Both the position numbers and the translations under genes were made by a program. From positions 8,059,501 to 8,123,500 of the forward strand of contig NZ_CP071139.1 in NCBI RefSeq assembly GCF_017639205.1: a DNA stretch of 64,000 bases. Reading direction: 5' to 3'. This stretch comes from Streptomyces nojiriensis. Lineage in GTDB: Bacteria > Actinomycetota > Actinomycetes > Streptomycetales > Streptomycetaceae. Shown piece by piece: positions 16,368-25,503 of the stretch; position 1 is the stretch's first letter; every line of letters starts with the position of its first letter. The notes under the pieces were generated by a model. That model did no database searches, had not been told where the DNA came from, and saw only the letters and a program-made list of their open reading frames with translations.

Positions 16368-16422
16368 GTCTATGTTGACGTCTGTCGATGCAAGTGTCAC
16401 GCTGATCAGGCAAGACATAGAC
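16368..16422. promoter_or_regulatory. second ArsR box with inverted half-site
   Basis: GTCTATGTTGAC at 16368-16379 is an exact copy of the box by arsR. GACATAGAC at 16414-16422 is an inverted half-site. Both lie upstream of the flavoprotein ATG at 16496. Confidence 0.5.
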
Positions 16423-16495
16423 AAACTTCGAAACACGAGGGAGCCGCCGCCGGCGCCGGCTGCGGCTGACCACCTGAAGCCCCCGGAGACATGCC

Positions 16496-17866
16496 ATGAG
16501 CGAGACCACCACCGAGCTGCCCGTCGTCGTCATCGGGGCCGGCCCCGCCGGACTCGCGGCCGCCGCCCACCTCCTCGACCGCGACATCACGCCCCTCGTC
16601 CTGGAAGCCGGCCCGCTCGCCGGGGCCGCCGTGCGCGAGTGGGCTCACGTGCGGCTGTTCTCCCGCTGGGGCGAGCTCGTCGACCCGGCCGCCGAGAAGC
16701 TCCTGGCCCCGACCGGCTGGACCAAGCCCGCCGAGGACACCTACCCCTCCGGCGGCGACTGGGCCGAGCGCTACCTCCAGCCGCTGGCCGACGTACTCGG
16801 CGAGCGGGTCCGCTACGGAGCGCGCGTCACCGGCGTCTCCCGCACCGGCCGCGACCGCATCGTCGACGCCGACCGCGACACCCAGCCCTTCGTCGTCCAC
16901 TACGAGAACACCGACGGCCACGAGCACCGCCTCTTCGCCCGCGCCGTCATCGACGCCTCCGGCACCTGGTCCACCCCCGGCCCCGCCGGCGGCAGCGGAC
17001 TGGCAGCCCTCGGCGAGAAGGCCGCCGCCGACCGCATCGCCTACCGGGTCCCGGATCTGAGGGACCCCGCCGTCCGCGCCCGCTACGCCGGGAAGCGCAC
17101 CGCCGTCATCGGCTCCGGCGCCTCCGCCTTCACGGCCCTCGCCTACCTCGCCGACCTCGCCAAGTCCGCCGACGGCACCGGCACGCACGCCACCTGGATC
17201 CTGCGCCGCGGGATCTCCGGCTCGGCCTTCGGCGGCGGCGAGGCCGACCAGCTCCCCGCCCGCGGCGCCCTCGGACAGGCCGCCAAGACAGCGGTCGACG
17301 GCGGCTACGCCGACGCGGTCACCGGTTTCCGCACGGACGCCGTCGAGCGCACCGAAGACGGCCGCGTGATCCTCATCGGTGAGGACGGCCGCCGTCTCGG
17401 CCCGGTGGACGAGGTCATCGTCCTGACCGGCTTCCGCCCCGACCTGTCCTTCCTGGGCGAGCTCCGCCTGGGCCTGGACGAGCGCCTCCAGGCCCCGGTC
17501 GAGCTGGCACCGCTGATCGACCCCAACCAGCACTCCTGCGGCACCGTCTACCCCCACGGCGCGGGCGAGCTCTCCCACCCCGAGAAGGACGTCTACCTCG
17601 TCGGCATGAAGTCCTACGGCCGCGCCCCCACCTTCCTCGCCATGACCGGCTACGAGCAGGTCCGCTCCATCGCCGCCCACCTCGCAGGCGACCGGGAAGC
17701 CGCCGCGCGCGTCGAACTCACCCTCCCCGAAACCGGGGTGTGCGGCGGCGCGGGCCTCTTCGACGAGCCCGCAGCCGCGGAGGCGACCGGCGGCGGGTGC
17801 TGCGCGGCTCCGGCCACCCTCACCATCGGCGCCGCTCCCGGCTCCGCTTCCTCCGGCGGCTGCTGA
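16496..17866 (+). CDS. FAD-dependent oxidoreductase of the ars operon, ArsO/ArsT-like, cysteine-rich tail
   Basis: 456 residues. FAD motif VVVIGAGPAGLAAAAHLL at the N-terminus, NADPH motif TAVIGSGASAFTAL near residue 200, and VIVLTGFRPDLSFLGEL near residue 310 make it a two-dinucleotide-binding flavoprotein. The tail contains GVCGGAGLF, GGGCCAAP and a final SSGGC, giving five cysteines in the last 45 residues that could bind arsenite or take part in dithiol exchange. It is the first gene of a plus-strand operon divergent from arsR2, with the MFS gene starting one base after its stop. Actinobacterial ars operons commonly carry this protein; the reaction is unknown. Confidence 0.8.
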   Translation: MSETTTELPVVVIGAGPAGLAAAAHLLDRDITPLVLEAGPLAGAAVREWAHVRLFSRWGELVDPAAEKLLAPTGWTKPAEDTYPSGGDWAERYLQPLADVLGERVRYGARVTGVSRTGRDRIVDADRDTQPFVVHYENTDGHEHRLFARAVIDASGTWSTPGPAGGSGLAALGEKAAADRIAYRVPDLRDPAVRARYAGKRTAVIGSGASAFTALAYLADLAKSADGTGTHATWILRRGISGSAFGGGEADQLPARGALGQAAKTAVDGGYADAVTGFRTDAVERTEDGRVILIGEDGRRLGPVDEVIVLTGFRPDLSFLGELRLGLDERLQAPVELAPLIDPNQHSCGTVYPHGAGELSHPEKDVYLVGMKSYGRAPTFLAMTGYEQVRSIAAHLAGDREAAARVELTLPETGVCGGAGLFDEPAAAEATGGGCCAAPATLTIGAAPGSASSGGC

Positions 17867-17867
17867 G

Positions 17868-19091
17868 GTGAGCGACCTCCGAAGCGGCGTGGCCGCGGCC
17901 GGGACGGGGGACCGGTCGCGGCCACGCGCGGTCCTGCCCGCCCTGTGCCTCACCCAGATCACTAGCTGGGGCATCGTCTACTACGCCTTCCCCGTGCTCA
18001 ACCCGGCCATCACCGCCGACACCGGCTGGAGCGCGGGCGCGACCACCGCGGCCTTCTCCGCCGCCCTCGTCGTCTCCGCCGTCGCCGGGATCTACGTCGG
18101 CCGCGTCCTGGACCACCGCGGCCCCCGCACGGTCATGACGGCCGGCTCCATCCTCGGTTCCCTGAGCCTGCTGGTCATCGCAGCGGCCCCCCACCCGGCC
18201 GTCTTCTTCGCCGGATGGCTGCTCGCCGGGGCGGCCATGGCCGCCGTCTTCTACCAGCCCGCCTTCGCCGCCCTCACCCGCTGGTGGGCCCCCGACCACG
18301 TCCGCGCCCTCACCATCGTCACCCTCGCCGGCGGACTCGCCTCCACCGTCTTCGCACCCCTGACCGCGATACTCGCCGACCATATGTCCTGGCGCGCCAC
18401 CTACGCGGTGCTGGCCGGCATCCTCGCCGCCCTGACCGTCCCGGCCCACGCCCTCGCGCTGAAGGCACCCTGGCCGCCGGCCCCTCCGAGTCCGCCGCAC
18501 GTCACGGGCGGCCACGAGCAGGTCGTGCGCAGCCGGGCGTTCCGGATGCTGGCCGTCACCTTCACCCTGTCCGCGTTCGCGATGTACGCCGTCGTCATCG
18601 GCCTCGTACCCCTCTTCCTCGAACGCGGCTACACCACCGCCCAGGCCGCATGGGCCCTCGGCCTCGGTGGCGCCGGCCAGACCCTCGGCCGCACCCTCTA
18701 CGCGACCCTCGCCCGCCGGCTCGGCGTCACCGCCCGCACCGTCACCCTGATCGCGCTCGGCGCCCTCACCACCGCAGCACTCGCCACCGTGGCCGGCCCC
18801 TACGCCCTGCTCGTCGCCGCCTCCGTCCTCGCCGGGGTGATCCGCGGCAACCTCACCCTCCTCCAGGCCACCGCCGTCACCGACCGCTGGGGCACCACCC
18901 ACTACGGACGGCTCTCCGGCCTCCTCGGCGCACCCGCACACGCCGCGGCCGCCCTCGCCCCTTTCGCCGGTGCGGTACTGGCCGGCCCGCTCGGCGGTTA
19001 CCCCGCGCTGTTCGCACTGCTTGCCGCACTGTCGATCACCGCCGCTGTCACCGCATCCGGGACCAGTCCGGGCAACGGCCCGAGCGGATGA
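17868..19091 (+). CDS. MFS transporter of the ars operon
   Basis: 407 residues with twelve predicted hydrophobic helices and a central charged loop (GGHEQVVRSRAFRM). GRVLDHRGPRTVM between helices 2 and 3 is the MFS loop signature. It follows the flavoprotein at once (stop TGA then GGTG), so the pair is coupled. It could export the product of that flavoprotein or an organoarsenical, as the MFS proteins ArsJ and ArsK do, but it is not clearly of either type. It ends the metal island on the right. Confidence 0.8.
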   Translation: MSDLRSGVAAAGTGDRSRPRAVLPALCLTQITSWGIVYYAFPVLNPAITADTGWSAGATTAAFSAALVVSAVAGIYVGRVLDHRGPRTVMTAGSILGSLSLLVIAAAPHPAVFFAGWLLAGAAMAAVFYQPAFAALTRWWAPDHVRALTIVTLAGGLASTVFAPLTAILADHMSWRATYAVLAGILAALTVPAHALALKAPWPPAPPSPPHVTGGHEQVVRSRAFRMLAVTFTLSAFAMYAVVIGLVPLFLERGYTTAQAAWALGLGGAGQTLGRTLYATLARRLGVTARTVTLIALGALTTAALATVAGPYALLVAASVLAGVIRGNLTLLQATAVTDRWGTTHYGRLSGLLGAPAHAAAALAPFAGAVLAGPLGGYPALFALLAALSITAAVTASGTSPGNGPSG

Positions 19092-19163
19092 CCTTCAGCG
19101 CTCCTCGGCCCTGCGGAAGAAACACGTACGAGTGTGACCAGGCGGGGTCTGTTCTGCCAGGGC

Positions 19164-20660
19164 TCAGGTGGCGCTGCCGATGACGATCTCGCGCTTGAGG
19201 ATCTTCCCCGTGGGGCCCTTGGGGAGTTCGGCGGTGAAGGTGACGATGCGGGGGTACTTGTACGCCGCCACCCGCTCCTTGACGTAGTCGCGGATCTCCT
19301 CGGCCGTCGCCTCGGCGCCGCTGCGGAGGGCGATCACCGCCGCGACCTCCTCGCCGTGCACCTCGTGCGGCACGCCGACGACCGCGGCCTCGGCGACGGC
19401 GGGGTGCCCGTACAGGACTTCTTCGATCTCCCGCGGGTATACGTTGTATCCGCCGCGGATGATCAGGTCCTTCTTGCGGTCGACGATGAAGTAGAACCCC
19501 TCCTCGTCGACGCGGGCCAGATCACCGCTGTGGAACCACCCGTCGCGTACCGCGTCCGCGGTCGCCGTCGGGCGGTTGAAGTACCCCTTCATCACGTTCT
19601 CGCCGCGGATCGCGATCTCGCCGACCTCGCCCGGGCCGACCTCGGAGCCGTCCTCGGCGACGAGCTTCATCTCGACTCCGCGGATCGGAATCCCGATGGA
19701 GCCGGCCTTGCGCGGGCGGTCCGGGTGGTTGAAGGAGGCGACCGGCGACGTCTCCGAGAGGCCGTAGCCCTCCAGCACGGTGGCGCCGAAGCGCTGTTCG
19801 AATGCGTGAAGCACTTCGACGGGGATCGCGGCGCCGCCCGAGACGGCCAGCCGCACCGAAGAGACGTCGTACCCCTCGGGGAGCTCGGCATGCAGCAGCG
19901 CCGAGTACATCGTCGGGACGCCCAGGAAGATGGTCACGCCGTCCCGGTGCATGACCTCCAGCGCCTGGTGCGGATCGAAGCGCGGCAGCAGGGTCAGCGT
20001 CGCCCCGGCGGCCACGGCCGCGTTGAGCGCACAGGTCTGCCCGAACGCGTGGAACAGCGGCAGGCCGCCGAACAGGACGTCGTGGGGGCCGGCGTGCAGC
20101 AGCGTCTCGGCGGTGGTGGCCGTGTTCGAGACCAGGTTGCGGTGCGTCAGCTCGGCTCCTTTGGGCGCGCCGGTGGTACCCGAGGTGTAGAGGATCAGCG
20201 CGGTATCGTCCTCCTCCCGGTCGACCATGCCGGACAGCGGCTCGGCGGCCGTGAGCAGGTCCTGGAACGCGGAGGCATCCGTCACCAGGCAATCGATCCC
20301 CACCTCGGCAGCAGCTTTCGCGACCTCCTCTGCGAACAGCGGGAACGCCACCGCGACCCGGGTCCCGCAGTCGCGCAGGACGTAGGCCACCTCACGGGCC
20401 TTGAGCAGGGGATTCATCGGCACGACCACGCCCCCGGCCCGGAGGATCCCGTAATAGACGACGGGGAACAGCGGGACGTTGGGCATGGTCATGGCGACGC
20501 GGTCGCCCGGCCGCAGACCGCGGTCCTGCAGCACGGTGGCGAACCTGGCACTCGCGTCGTCCAGTTCGGCGTAGGTCAGCGTGGTGTCGTCGTGTCGCAC
20601 CGCGACCCGATCGCGGCAGGCCGTGGCGGAGCTCACCAGGAACGCGGCGAGGTTGGTCAT
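19164..20660 (-). CDS. fatty-acid/aromatic acid-CoA ligase (ANL superfamily)
   Basis: 498 residues, complete AMP-forming ligase. The P-loop ILYTSGTTGAPKG is near residue 155, the adenylate motif GYGLSETSP near 300, GDLARVDEEGFYFIVDRKKDLI near 385, and the catalytic lysine is in PTGKILKRE near the C-terminus. It activates a carboxylic acid as its CoA thioester. The ATG at 20660 has AGAAGGAGA upstream. It lies 24 bp behind the dioxygenase gene on the same strand, divergent from the AraC regulator, and probably belongs to the same pathway as the BKACE operon. Confidence 0.92.
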   Translation of the reverse strand: MTNLAAFLVSSATACRDRVAVRHDDTTLTYAELDDASARFATVLQDRGLRPGDRVAMTMPNVPLFPVVYYGILRAGGVVVPMNPLLKAREVAYVLRDCGTRVAVAFPLFAEEVAKAAAEVGIDCLVTDASAFQDLLTAAEPLSGMVDREEDDTALILYTSGTTGAPKGAELTHRNLVSNTATTAETLLHAGPHDVLFGGLPLFHAFGQTCALNAAVAAGATLTLLPRFDPHQALEVMHRDGVTIFLGVPTMYSALLHAELPEGYDVSSVRLAVSGGAAIPVEVLHAFEQRFGATVLEGYGLSETSPVASFNHPDRPRKAGSIGIPIRGVEMKLVAEDGSEVGPGEVGEIAIRGENVMKGYFNRPTATADAVRDGWFHSGDLARVDEEGFYFIVDRKKDLIIRGGYNVYPREIEEVLYGHPAVAEAAVVGVPHEVHGEEVAAVIALRSGAEATAEEIRDYVKERVAAYKYPRIVTFTAELPKGPTGKILKREIVIGSAT

Positions 20661-20684
20661 GTCGGCAGTCTCCTTCTGTTCGGC

Positions 20685-21782
20685 TCAGCCGTCGCCACGG
20701 TGCGGGCGGCGGTCGCGGCCTTCGTGGCCGGTGCGGGTGGGGGTGGTGCTCAGGCTACGGAGCCTGATGACGTCACGGGGGGCGGTCCCGCGACGTGCCG
20801 CCTTGGCACGTGGACCGTAGGTGGTGGCAGTACCCGGCGGATCCGTGTCCCGGTGCCGGGCCAGCCGCAGCGGCAGCAGGTGGCGGTGGTGCCCCCGTTC
20901 GGGTTCGTCGAAGTCCTCGAACTCCGACCGGGCGTGCATGACCGCGTGGTTGTCGAGCAGCAGCAGGTCGCCTGCTTCCAGGTGCAGGTCGAGCCGGAGA
21001 CGGGGGGAGCCGGCCAGGCGGTCGACCAGGTCGTACAGCTCCGTGTCCGCAGGTTCCGGCCGGGGCACCCCGGCCAGGCTCCGCGCGGCCTCCAGCCTGC
21101 ACCGGTCGTAGCGCATGCTCAACGCCGCGCCGTACCTGGTCGCGATCGGGGCGGCCAGGTACGGGCACTCGCCGGGCGCATGCCGGTCACGCCGGTCGAA
21201 GAAGTGGGTCCGGTACAGGCGCTCCACGAGGTCCGGTCGGAGGTCCGCGAGGGCGTTGTGGACGGCGGCGGAGCTGACGAGGGACGTGACTGCGCCCGAG
21301 CGTGCCGGCCGGAGGCAGAGCAGGCCGAGGAGGTCGGACTCCTCGGTGTGGAACGGCGCCCTCGCCCGCGTCCGGCAGTCGGAATGTGCGGAGCCCGCCA
21401 CCGTACCCCCGGTGTCCCCGATGCGGCGGAGAGCGTGGCCGTCCGCTCCCTGGGGGAGGGGCCGCCCCAGGTACTGGCCGACGGCCCGGAGGACGGCGCC
21501 GGCGTCCGCCTCGCCGAGCTCACCGACCGGGACGCCCTTGATCAGGACCCATCGCCGTCCGGATGCCAACTCCTCGGCGGCGCCCTCCAGCTCACCCGCG
21601 AGCGTGGGAAGCAGGAAGTGTGCGACGGCCGTCCTCAGCGGGGTGGTACCAGGAGTGCGTGCCGTGTGCGGCGCCGCCCTCAGCTCGGCGATCTGCCGGG
21701 ACGAGAGCCGCAGGACCCGTTCGTCGCAGTCCGCCAGATCCGGGCCGTGCCAGACGGCCGGACCGGTGAAGGGCCCACGCAT
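20685..21782 (-). CDS. TauD/TfdA-like 2-oxoglutarate dioxygenase with HxE triad
   Basis: 365 residues. The iron facial triad can be read as FHTEESD (H and E) near residue 147 and the distal histidine of NHAVMHAR near 278, followed by the oxoglutarate arginine region HRHLLPLRLAR. An HxE rather than HxD motif recalls the clavaminate-synthase-like subgroup (AsnO, VioC), which hydroxylates amino acids. The last 45 residues, rich in R, G and T, are not conserved in character. It is first in a two-gene operon with the CoA ligase and faces the AraC regulator across a 210-bp AT-richer gap. Confidence 0.75.
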   Translation of the reverse strand: MRGPFTGPAVWHGPDLADCDERVLRLSSRQIAELRAAPHTARTPGTTPLRTAVAHFLLPTLAGELEGAAEELASGRRWVLIKGVPVGELGEADAGAVLRAVGQYLGRPLPQGADGHALRRIGDTGGTVAGSAHSDCRTRARAPFHTEESDLLGLLCLRPARSGAVTSLVSSAAVHNALADLRPDLVERLYRTHFFDRRDRHAPGECPYLAAPIATRYGAALSMRYDRCRLEAARSLAGVPRPEPADTELYDLVDRLAGSPRLRLDLHLEAGDLLLLDNHAVMHARSEFEDFDEPERGHHRHLLPLRLARHRDTDPPGTATTYGPRAKAARRGTAPRDVIRLRSLSTTPTRTGHEGRDRRPHRGDG

Positions 21783-21791
21783 CCTGTCCCT

Positions 21792-21818
21792 TATGTCGAC
21801 AATATTAGATATGTCTGC
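21792..21818. promoter_or_regulatory. candidate operator between dioxygenase and AraC genes
   Basis: An AT-rich patch in an otherwise GC-rich region contains TATGTCGACA and TATGTCTGCC as near direct repeats around AATATT. It lies 10-35 bases upstream of the dioxygenase start and could bind the adjacent AraC-type regulator. Confidence 0.3.
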
Positions 21819-21992
21819 CTCCGTTTCGTGACGAGCCGATCCGGTCCGCCGTACCGGCCCGCACCCGGGTGTGCCCGATCGCCGATCGCCGGGGCCCGCG
21901 TTGAGGGGATGCTAGGGTGCGCCGCGTCCCCGTGCTTGACGTGCGGGGACGGGAAACTTAACTTCTGGGGACCAAGCATCGGGAGCGTCCCC

Positions 21993-23018
21993 ATGAGGCC
22001 TCTTGTCCGTACCGCAGCGCTGAGCGGCTATGTCGAGCTGAGCCGTTCCGTCGGCATCGACCCCCACGCGCTGATGAAGCGCGAGGGCCTGGACACCGCC
22101 GACCTCGCCGTCCAGGACCGCTGGATCTCCGGCCCGGCCGTCGTCCGCCTCCTGGAACGCTCCGCGGCCGCCTCGCACCACGACGACTTCGGCCTGCGCA
22201 TGGCCGAACTGCGGCGCTTCTCCAATCTCGGCCCCATCAGCCTGGTCGTTCGGGAGGAGCCCGACGTCCGCAGTGCGCTGGGACTGCTGCTGCGCCACGA
22301 GCACATGTACAACGAGCTCCTCCACGCCCGCCTGTCCGAACGGAACGGCCTGGCCACGATCAAAGTGGACCTCCGGCTCGGCGAGGCGGCGCCGCCGGCC
22401 CGGCAGGCCATGGAGCTGGCCGTGGGTGCCTTCACCCGGATCCTGCGAGGTTTCCTCGACGCGCGGTGGCAGCCGGTCTCGGTGTGGTTCGCCCATGGTG
22501 CTCCGGCGGACGCCGGCAGGCACCGCAGCCTGTTCGGCCCCGGGCTGGAATTCGACCGCGAGTTCAACGGCATCGTCTTCTACGCCGACGACCTCGACGC
22601 GCCCAACGCCATGGCGGACCCGCAACTGCGGAACTACGCCCGGCAGTACTTCGACGCGATCGCCGTTCCCCGGGACACCTCGGTGGTGGACCGGGTGCGC
22701 GAGCTCATCGAAGCCCTGCTGTCCACCGGCCGTTGCTCGATCGAGCAGGTCGCCCGCAGTCTCGGGGTCGACCGCCGCACCGTCCACCGTCACCTGGCCC
22801 TCTCGGGCGAAACGTTCTCCTCACTGCTCAACATCACCCGGATGCGGCTCGCGGAGCAGTTCGTGGCCAATCCCCGCCGCTCGCTCACGGAGATCTCCGA
22901 CGTCCTGGGCTTCTCGTCACTGAGCGCGTTCTCCCGCTGGTTCCGGGAGCAGTTCGGGTGCAGTCCGAGGGAATGGCGCAAGGAGCAGGGCCGGCAGCAG
23001 GAGCCCGGCCAGGGCTGA
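21993..23018 (+). CDS. AraC family regulator, OruR/arabinose-binding-domain type
   Basis: 341 residues. The N-terminal 200 residues match the domain found in OruR/ArgR-like AraC proteins (LSGYVELSRSVGIDPHALMKREGL, then the FSNLGPISLVVREEPDVRSAL segment). The C-terminus has two helix-turn-helices (SIEQVARSLGVDRRTVHRHL and SLTEISDVLGFSSLSAFSRW) ending in FREQFGCSPREWRK. The ATG at 21993 follows GGGAGCGT. It stands between the divergent ligase/dioxygenase pair and the BKACE operon and is the obvious regulator of both, probably an activator responding to the catabolic substrate. Confidence 0.9.
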   Translation: MRPLVRTAALSGYVELSRSVGIDPHALMKREGLDTADLAVQDRWISGPAVVRLLERSAAASHHDDFGLRMAELRRFSNLGPISLVVREEPDVRSALGLLLRHEHMYNELLHARLSERNGLATIKVDLRLGEAAPPARQAMELAVGAFTRILRGFLDARWQPVSVWFAHGAPADAGRHRSLFGPGLEFDREFNGIVFYADDLDAPNAMADPQLRNYARQYFDAIAVPRDTSVVDRVRELIEALLSTGRCSIEQVARSLGVDRRTVHRHLALSGETFSSLLNITRMRLAEQFVANPRRSLTEISDVLGFSSLSAFSRWFREQFGCSPREWRKEQGRQQEPGQG

Positions 23019-23338
23019 CGCCCACAGCGGCACGACGCCCGGGCGGCGCGTCGGCATCCGGCCCGGCTGTCCCCAAATGGCAAGTCACCTGTCACCACGG
23101 GCCAAGCAGCCGTGCTCACCCGGCCCTACCGTGGCTGCACCGCTCAAGGCGGCGGCTGCCGGAGGCGGGCCGGGCCGATCCCCTACGGCACGCTCGCCTC
23201 CGGACCCGCCGATCGCAGTCGGGCCGGTGCGCCCGACGTCCTCCCTGACCCGCCCCAGGCCCTGCCGCCGAGAGGCTCCGACAGCGCAGGTGCCGCCGGT
23301 CACGGCAGGTGATCATCTGTACGCAAAGGAGAAGGACC
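23019..23338. other. 320-bp gap before the BKACE operon
   Basis: No gene is evident in either strand. It must hold the promoter of the BKACE operon. A GGAGAAGG ribosome site lies at its right end. I see no clear inverted repeat. Confidence 0.5.
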
Positions 23339-24397
23339 ATGCATTTCCACGACGACTCGCTCTTCCCCGAGAACCAGGAGAAGCTGGTCATCCAAGCCGC
23401 CCCGTACGGGCCGGAGTGGCTGCCCGGCGACGCCGACGACCTGCCCCTGACCATGGACGAGCACGTGCAGGCGGCCGTCGACTGCTACGACGCCGGTGCC
23501 ACGGTGCTCCACATCCACGTGCGCGAGCTCGACGGCAAGGGCTCCAAGCGGATGTCCATGTTCAACGAACTGCTGGGCCGGCTGCGCGAGGCCGTCCCGG
23601 ACATGGTCCTCCAGATCGGCGGGTCGATCTCCTTCGCTCCCGAGGGCGAGGGCGGCGACGCCAAGTGGCTCGCCTACGACACCCGCCACCTGCTGGCCGA
23701 CCTCACCCCGGCGCCGGACCAGGTGACCATCGCGATCAACACCAGCCAGATGAACATCGTCGAGATCATGACCGACGACGACCTCGAGGGCACTTCGATC
23801 GCCAAGCCGGACTACTACCGGGCCTACCGTGACATGGTCGTCGAGGCCGGCCCCGACTTCTACCTCGAGCACCTCAAGCGCCTGCAGGGGAACGGCATCC
23901 AGCCGCACTTCCAGCTCGCCACCCTCGCCCAGCTCGAAACCGTGGAACGGCTCATCCGCGCCGGCATCCACACGGGCCCCCTGATCCTCAACTACGTCGC
24001 GATCGGCGGCGGTTTCGCCGGACGGCACCCCGCCGACCTCATCGAGTTCGTCCGCCGCGTTCCGGACGGCGCGGTCCTCACGATCGAGAGCTCCATGCGC
24101 GCCGTGGCACCCATGAACGCGATCGCCATCGCCCTCGGCGTACACGTCCGGGTGGGCAACGAGGACAACCTGTGGCGACGCAAGGGCGAGCGGATGTCCT
24201 CGGTCGAGCAGGTCGAGCAGATGGTCCAGATCGCGAACGCCCTCGGGCGCGACATAGCGACCGGTGCGGAAGCCAAGGAGATCTACAAGATCGGCGAGTA
24301 CTACGCCGACGCCGACGAGACCCTCGCCCGTCTCGGCATGGTCCCGAACCGCCGGCCGGGGCAGCGCGGCTTCATGCTGCGCGACTCCGCGAGCTGA
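23339..24397 (+). CDS. beta-keto acid cleavage enzyme (BKACE, DUF849)
   Basis: 352 residues from the ATG at 23339, preceded by AAAGGAGAAGG. The zinc-binding HIHVRE near residue 60, the QIGGSISF strand and the SSMRAVAPMNAIAIALGVHVRVGNEDNLWRR region (catalytic Glu and substrate arginines near the C-terminus, split in this description) are typical of BKACE. The family cleaves a beta-keto acid with acetyl-CoA to give acetoacetate and a CoA ester. Its substrates range from 3-keto-5-aminohexanoate to dehydrocarnitine, so the exact one cannot be read here. It leads a five-gene plus-strand operon. Confidence 0.9.
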   Translation: MHFHDDSLFPENQEKLVIQAAPYGPEWLPGDADDLPLTMDEHVQAAVDCYDAGATVLHIHVRELDGKGSKRMSMFNELLGRLREAVPDMVLQIGGSISFAPEGEGGDAKWLAYDTRHLLADLTPAPDQVTIAINTSQMNIVEIMTDDDLEGTSIAKPDYYRAYRDMVVEAGPDFYLEHLKRLQGNGIQPHFQLATLAQLETVERLIRAGIHTGPLILNYVAIGGGFAGRHPADLIEFVRRVPDGAVLTIESSMRAVAPMNAIAIALGVHVRVGNEDNLWRRKGERMSSVEQVEQMVQIANALGRDIATGAEAKEIYKIGEYYADADETLARLGMVPNRRPGQRGFMLRDSAS

Positions 24398-24416
24398 TCC
24401 GGCCCTCTGGCGCCCG

Positions 24417-24466
24417 TACACGAGCCCCCACACACAAGCCCCCACACGCAAGCCCCCGCACACGAG
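24417..24466. repeat. short imperfect tandem repeat
   Basis: Three to four copies of a 12-14 base unit of the form ACACAAGCCCCC fill the gap between the BKACE and quinone reductase genes. Origin by replication slippage is likely. Confidence 0.6.
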
Positions 24467-24482
24467 CAATCGGAGCAACCCT

Positions 24483-25457
24483 GTGGCACATGCCGTCCGC
24501 TTCTACGAAACCGGTGGCCCCGACGTCCTGACATGGGAGAAGGCCACCGTTGGCGACCCGGGTCCGGGCGAGGTGCGCATCCGGCACAGTGCCGTCGGCC
24601 TCAACTTCGCCGACACGTACTTCCGTTCCGGCCTCTATCCGGTCCGGCTGCCCGACGGAATCGGCGTCGAGGCCGCCGGTGTGGTCGAGGCCGTCGGCGA
24701 GGGCGTCACCCAGGTCGCCGAAGGCGATCGAGTCACCTACACCGGCAGCCCGCTCGGGGCGTACAGCACCGAGCGGGTCATGCCCGCCTCGCACCTGATC
24801 AAGCTGCCGGACGGGATCGGCTGCGAGACCGCGGCCGCGATGACCATGCGCGGTCTCACCTCGGCGTACCTGCTCCGCCGGATCCATCCGCTGAAGGCCG
24901 GCGACACGGTGCTGCTCCACGCCGCGGCGGGCGGCGTCGGCCTGATCGTCTCGCAGTGGGCCAAGCTCCTCGGCATCAGGGTCATCGGAACGGTCTCCAG
25001 CGAGGAGAAGGCGGAGCTCGCCCGGGCCCACGGCTGCGAGCACGTCATCCACTACCGGCGCGAGGGCGTGGCCGAGCGGGTGCGCGAGCTGACCGACGGC
25101 GCCGGGGTACCGGTCGTCTTCGACAGCGTCGGCAAGGACACCTTCGCCGGTTCGCTGGCCTCGCTGAAGCGCCGCGGCCTGCTGGTCTGCTTCGGCACGG
25201 CCTCCGGTCCGGTGCCACCGATCAACGCCATGCAACTCGCCGTGAACGGCTCGCTGTTCGTGACCCGACCGGCGCTGGCCGACTACATCGCCGACCCCGC
25301 GGAGCGGGACGCACTGGCCGGCGAGCTGTTCGGCCATGTCGCTTCCGGACGCATCAAGATCGAGATCAACCAGCGCTACTCCCTCGAGAACGCGGCACAG
25401 GCGCATCGCGATCTGGAAGCCGGACGGACCACGGGATCCTCCGTCTTCACCCTCTGA
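24483..25457 (+). CDS. NADPH:quinone oxidoreductase (zeta-crystallin-like MDR)
   Basis: 324 residues from a GTG with GGAG upstream. It lacks the zinc ligands of alcohol dehydrogenases and has the quinone reductase signatures HSAVGLNFADTYFRSG, the AAAMTMRGLTSAYLL helix and the nucleotide motif LLHAAAGGVGLIVSQWAK. It would reduce quinones or, in a pathway context, an enone. Its place between BKACE and a dioxygenase suggests reduction of an unsaturated keto intermediate, which is inference. Confidence 0.88.
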   Translation: MAHAVRFYETGGPDVLTWEKATVGDPGPGEVRIRHSAVGLNFADTYFRSGLYPVRLPDGIGVEAAGVVEAVGEGVTQVAEGDRVTYTGSPLGAYSTERVMPASHLIKLPDGIGCETAAAMTMRGLTSAYLLRRIHPLKAGDTVLLHAAAGGVGLIVSQWAKLLGIRVIGTVSSEEKAELARAHGCEHVIHYRREGVAERVRELTDGAGVPVVFDSVGKDTFAGSLASLKRRGLLVCFGTASGPVPPINAMQLAVNGSLFVTRPALADYIADPAERDALAGELFGHVASGRIKIEINQRYSLENAAQAHRDLEAGRTTGSSVFTL

Positions 25458-25503
25458 GCCCTCCGAGCACAGCCCGCCACACCTCACCCCAGGAGTGAGC
25501 ACC

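Noticed and set aside
19134-23018. A single plus-strand open frame of nearly 1300 codons
   Set aside because: Only the part from 21993 is a real gene (AraC regulator). The rest is antisense to the CoA ligase and dioxygenase and has no family features.
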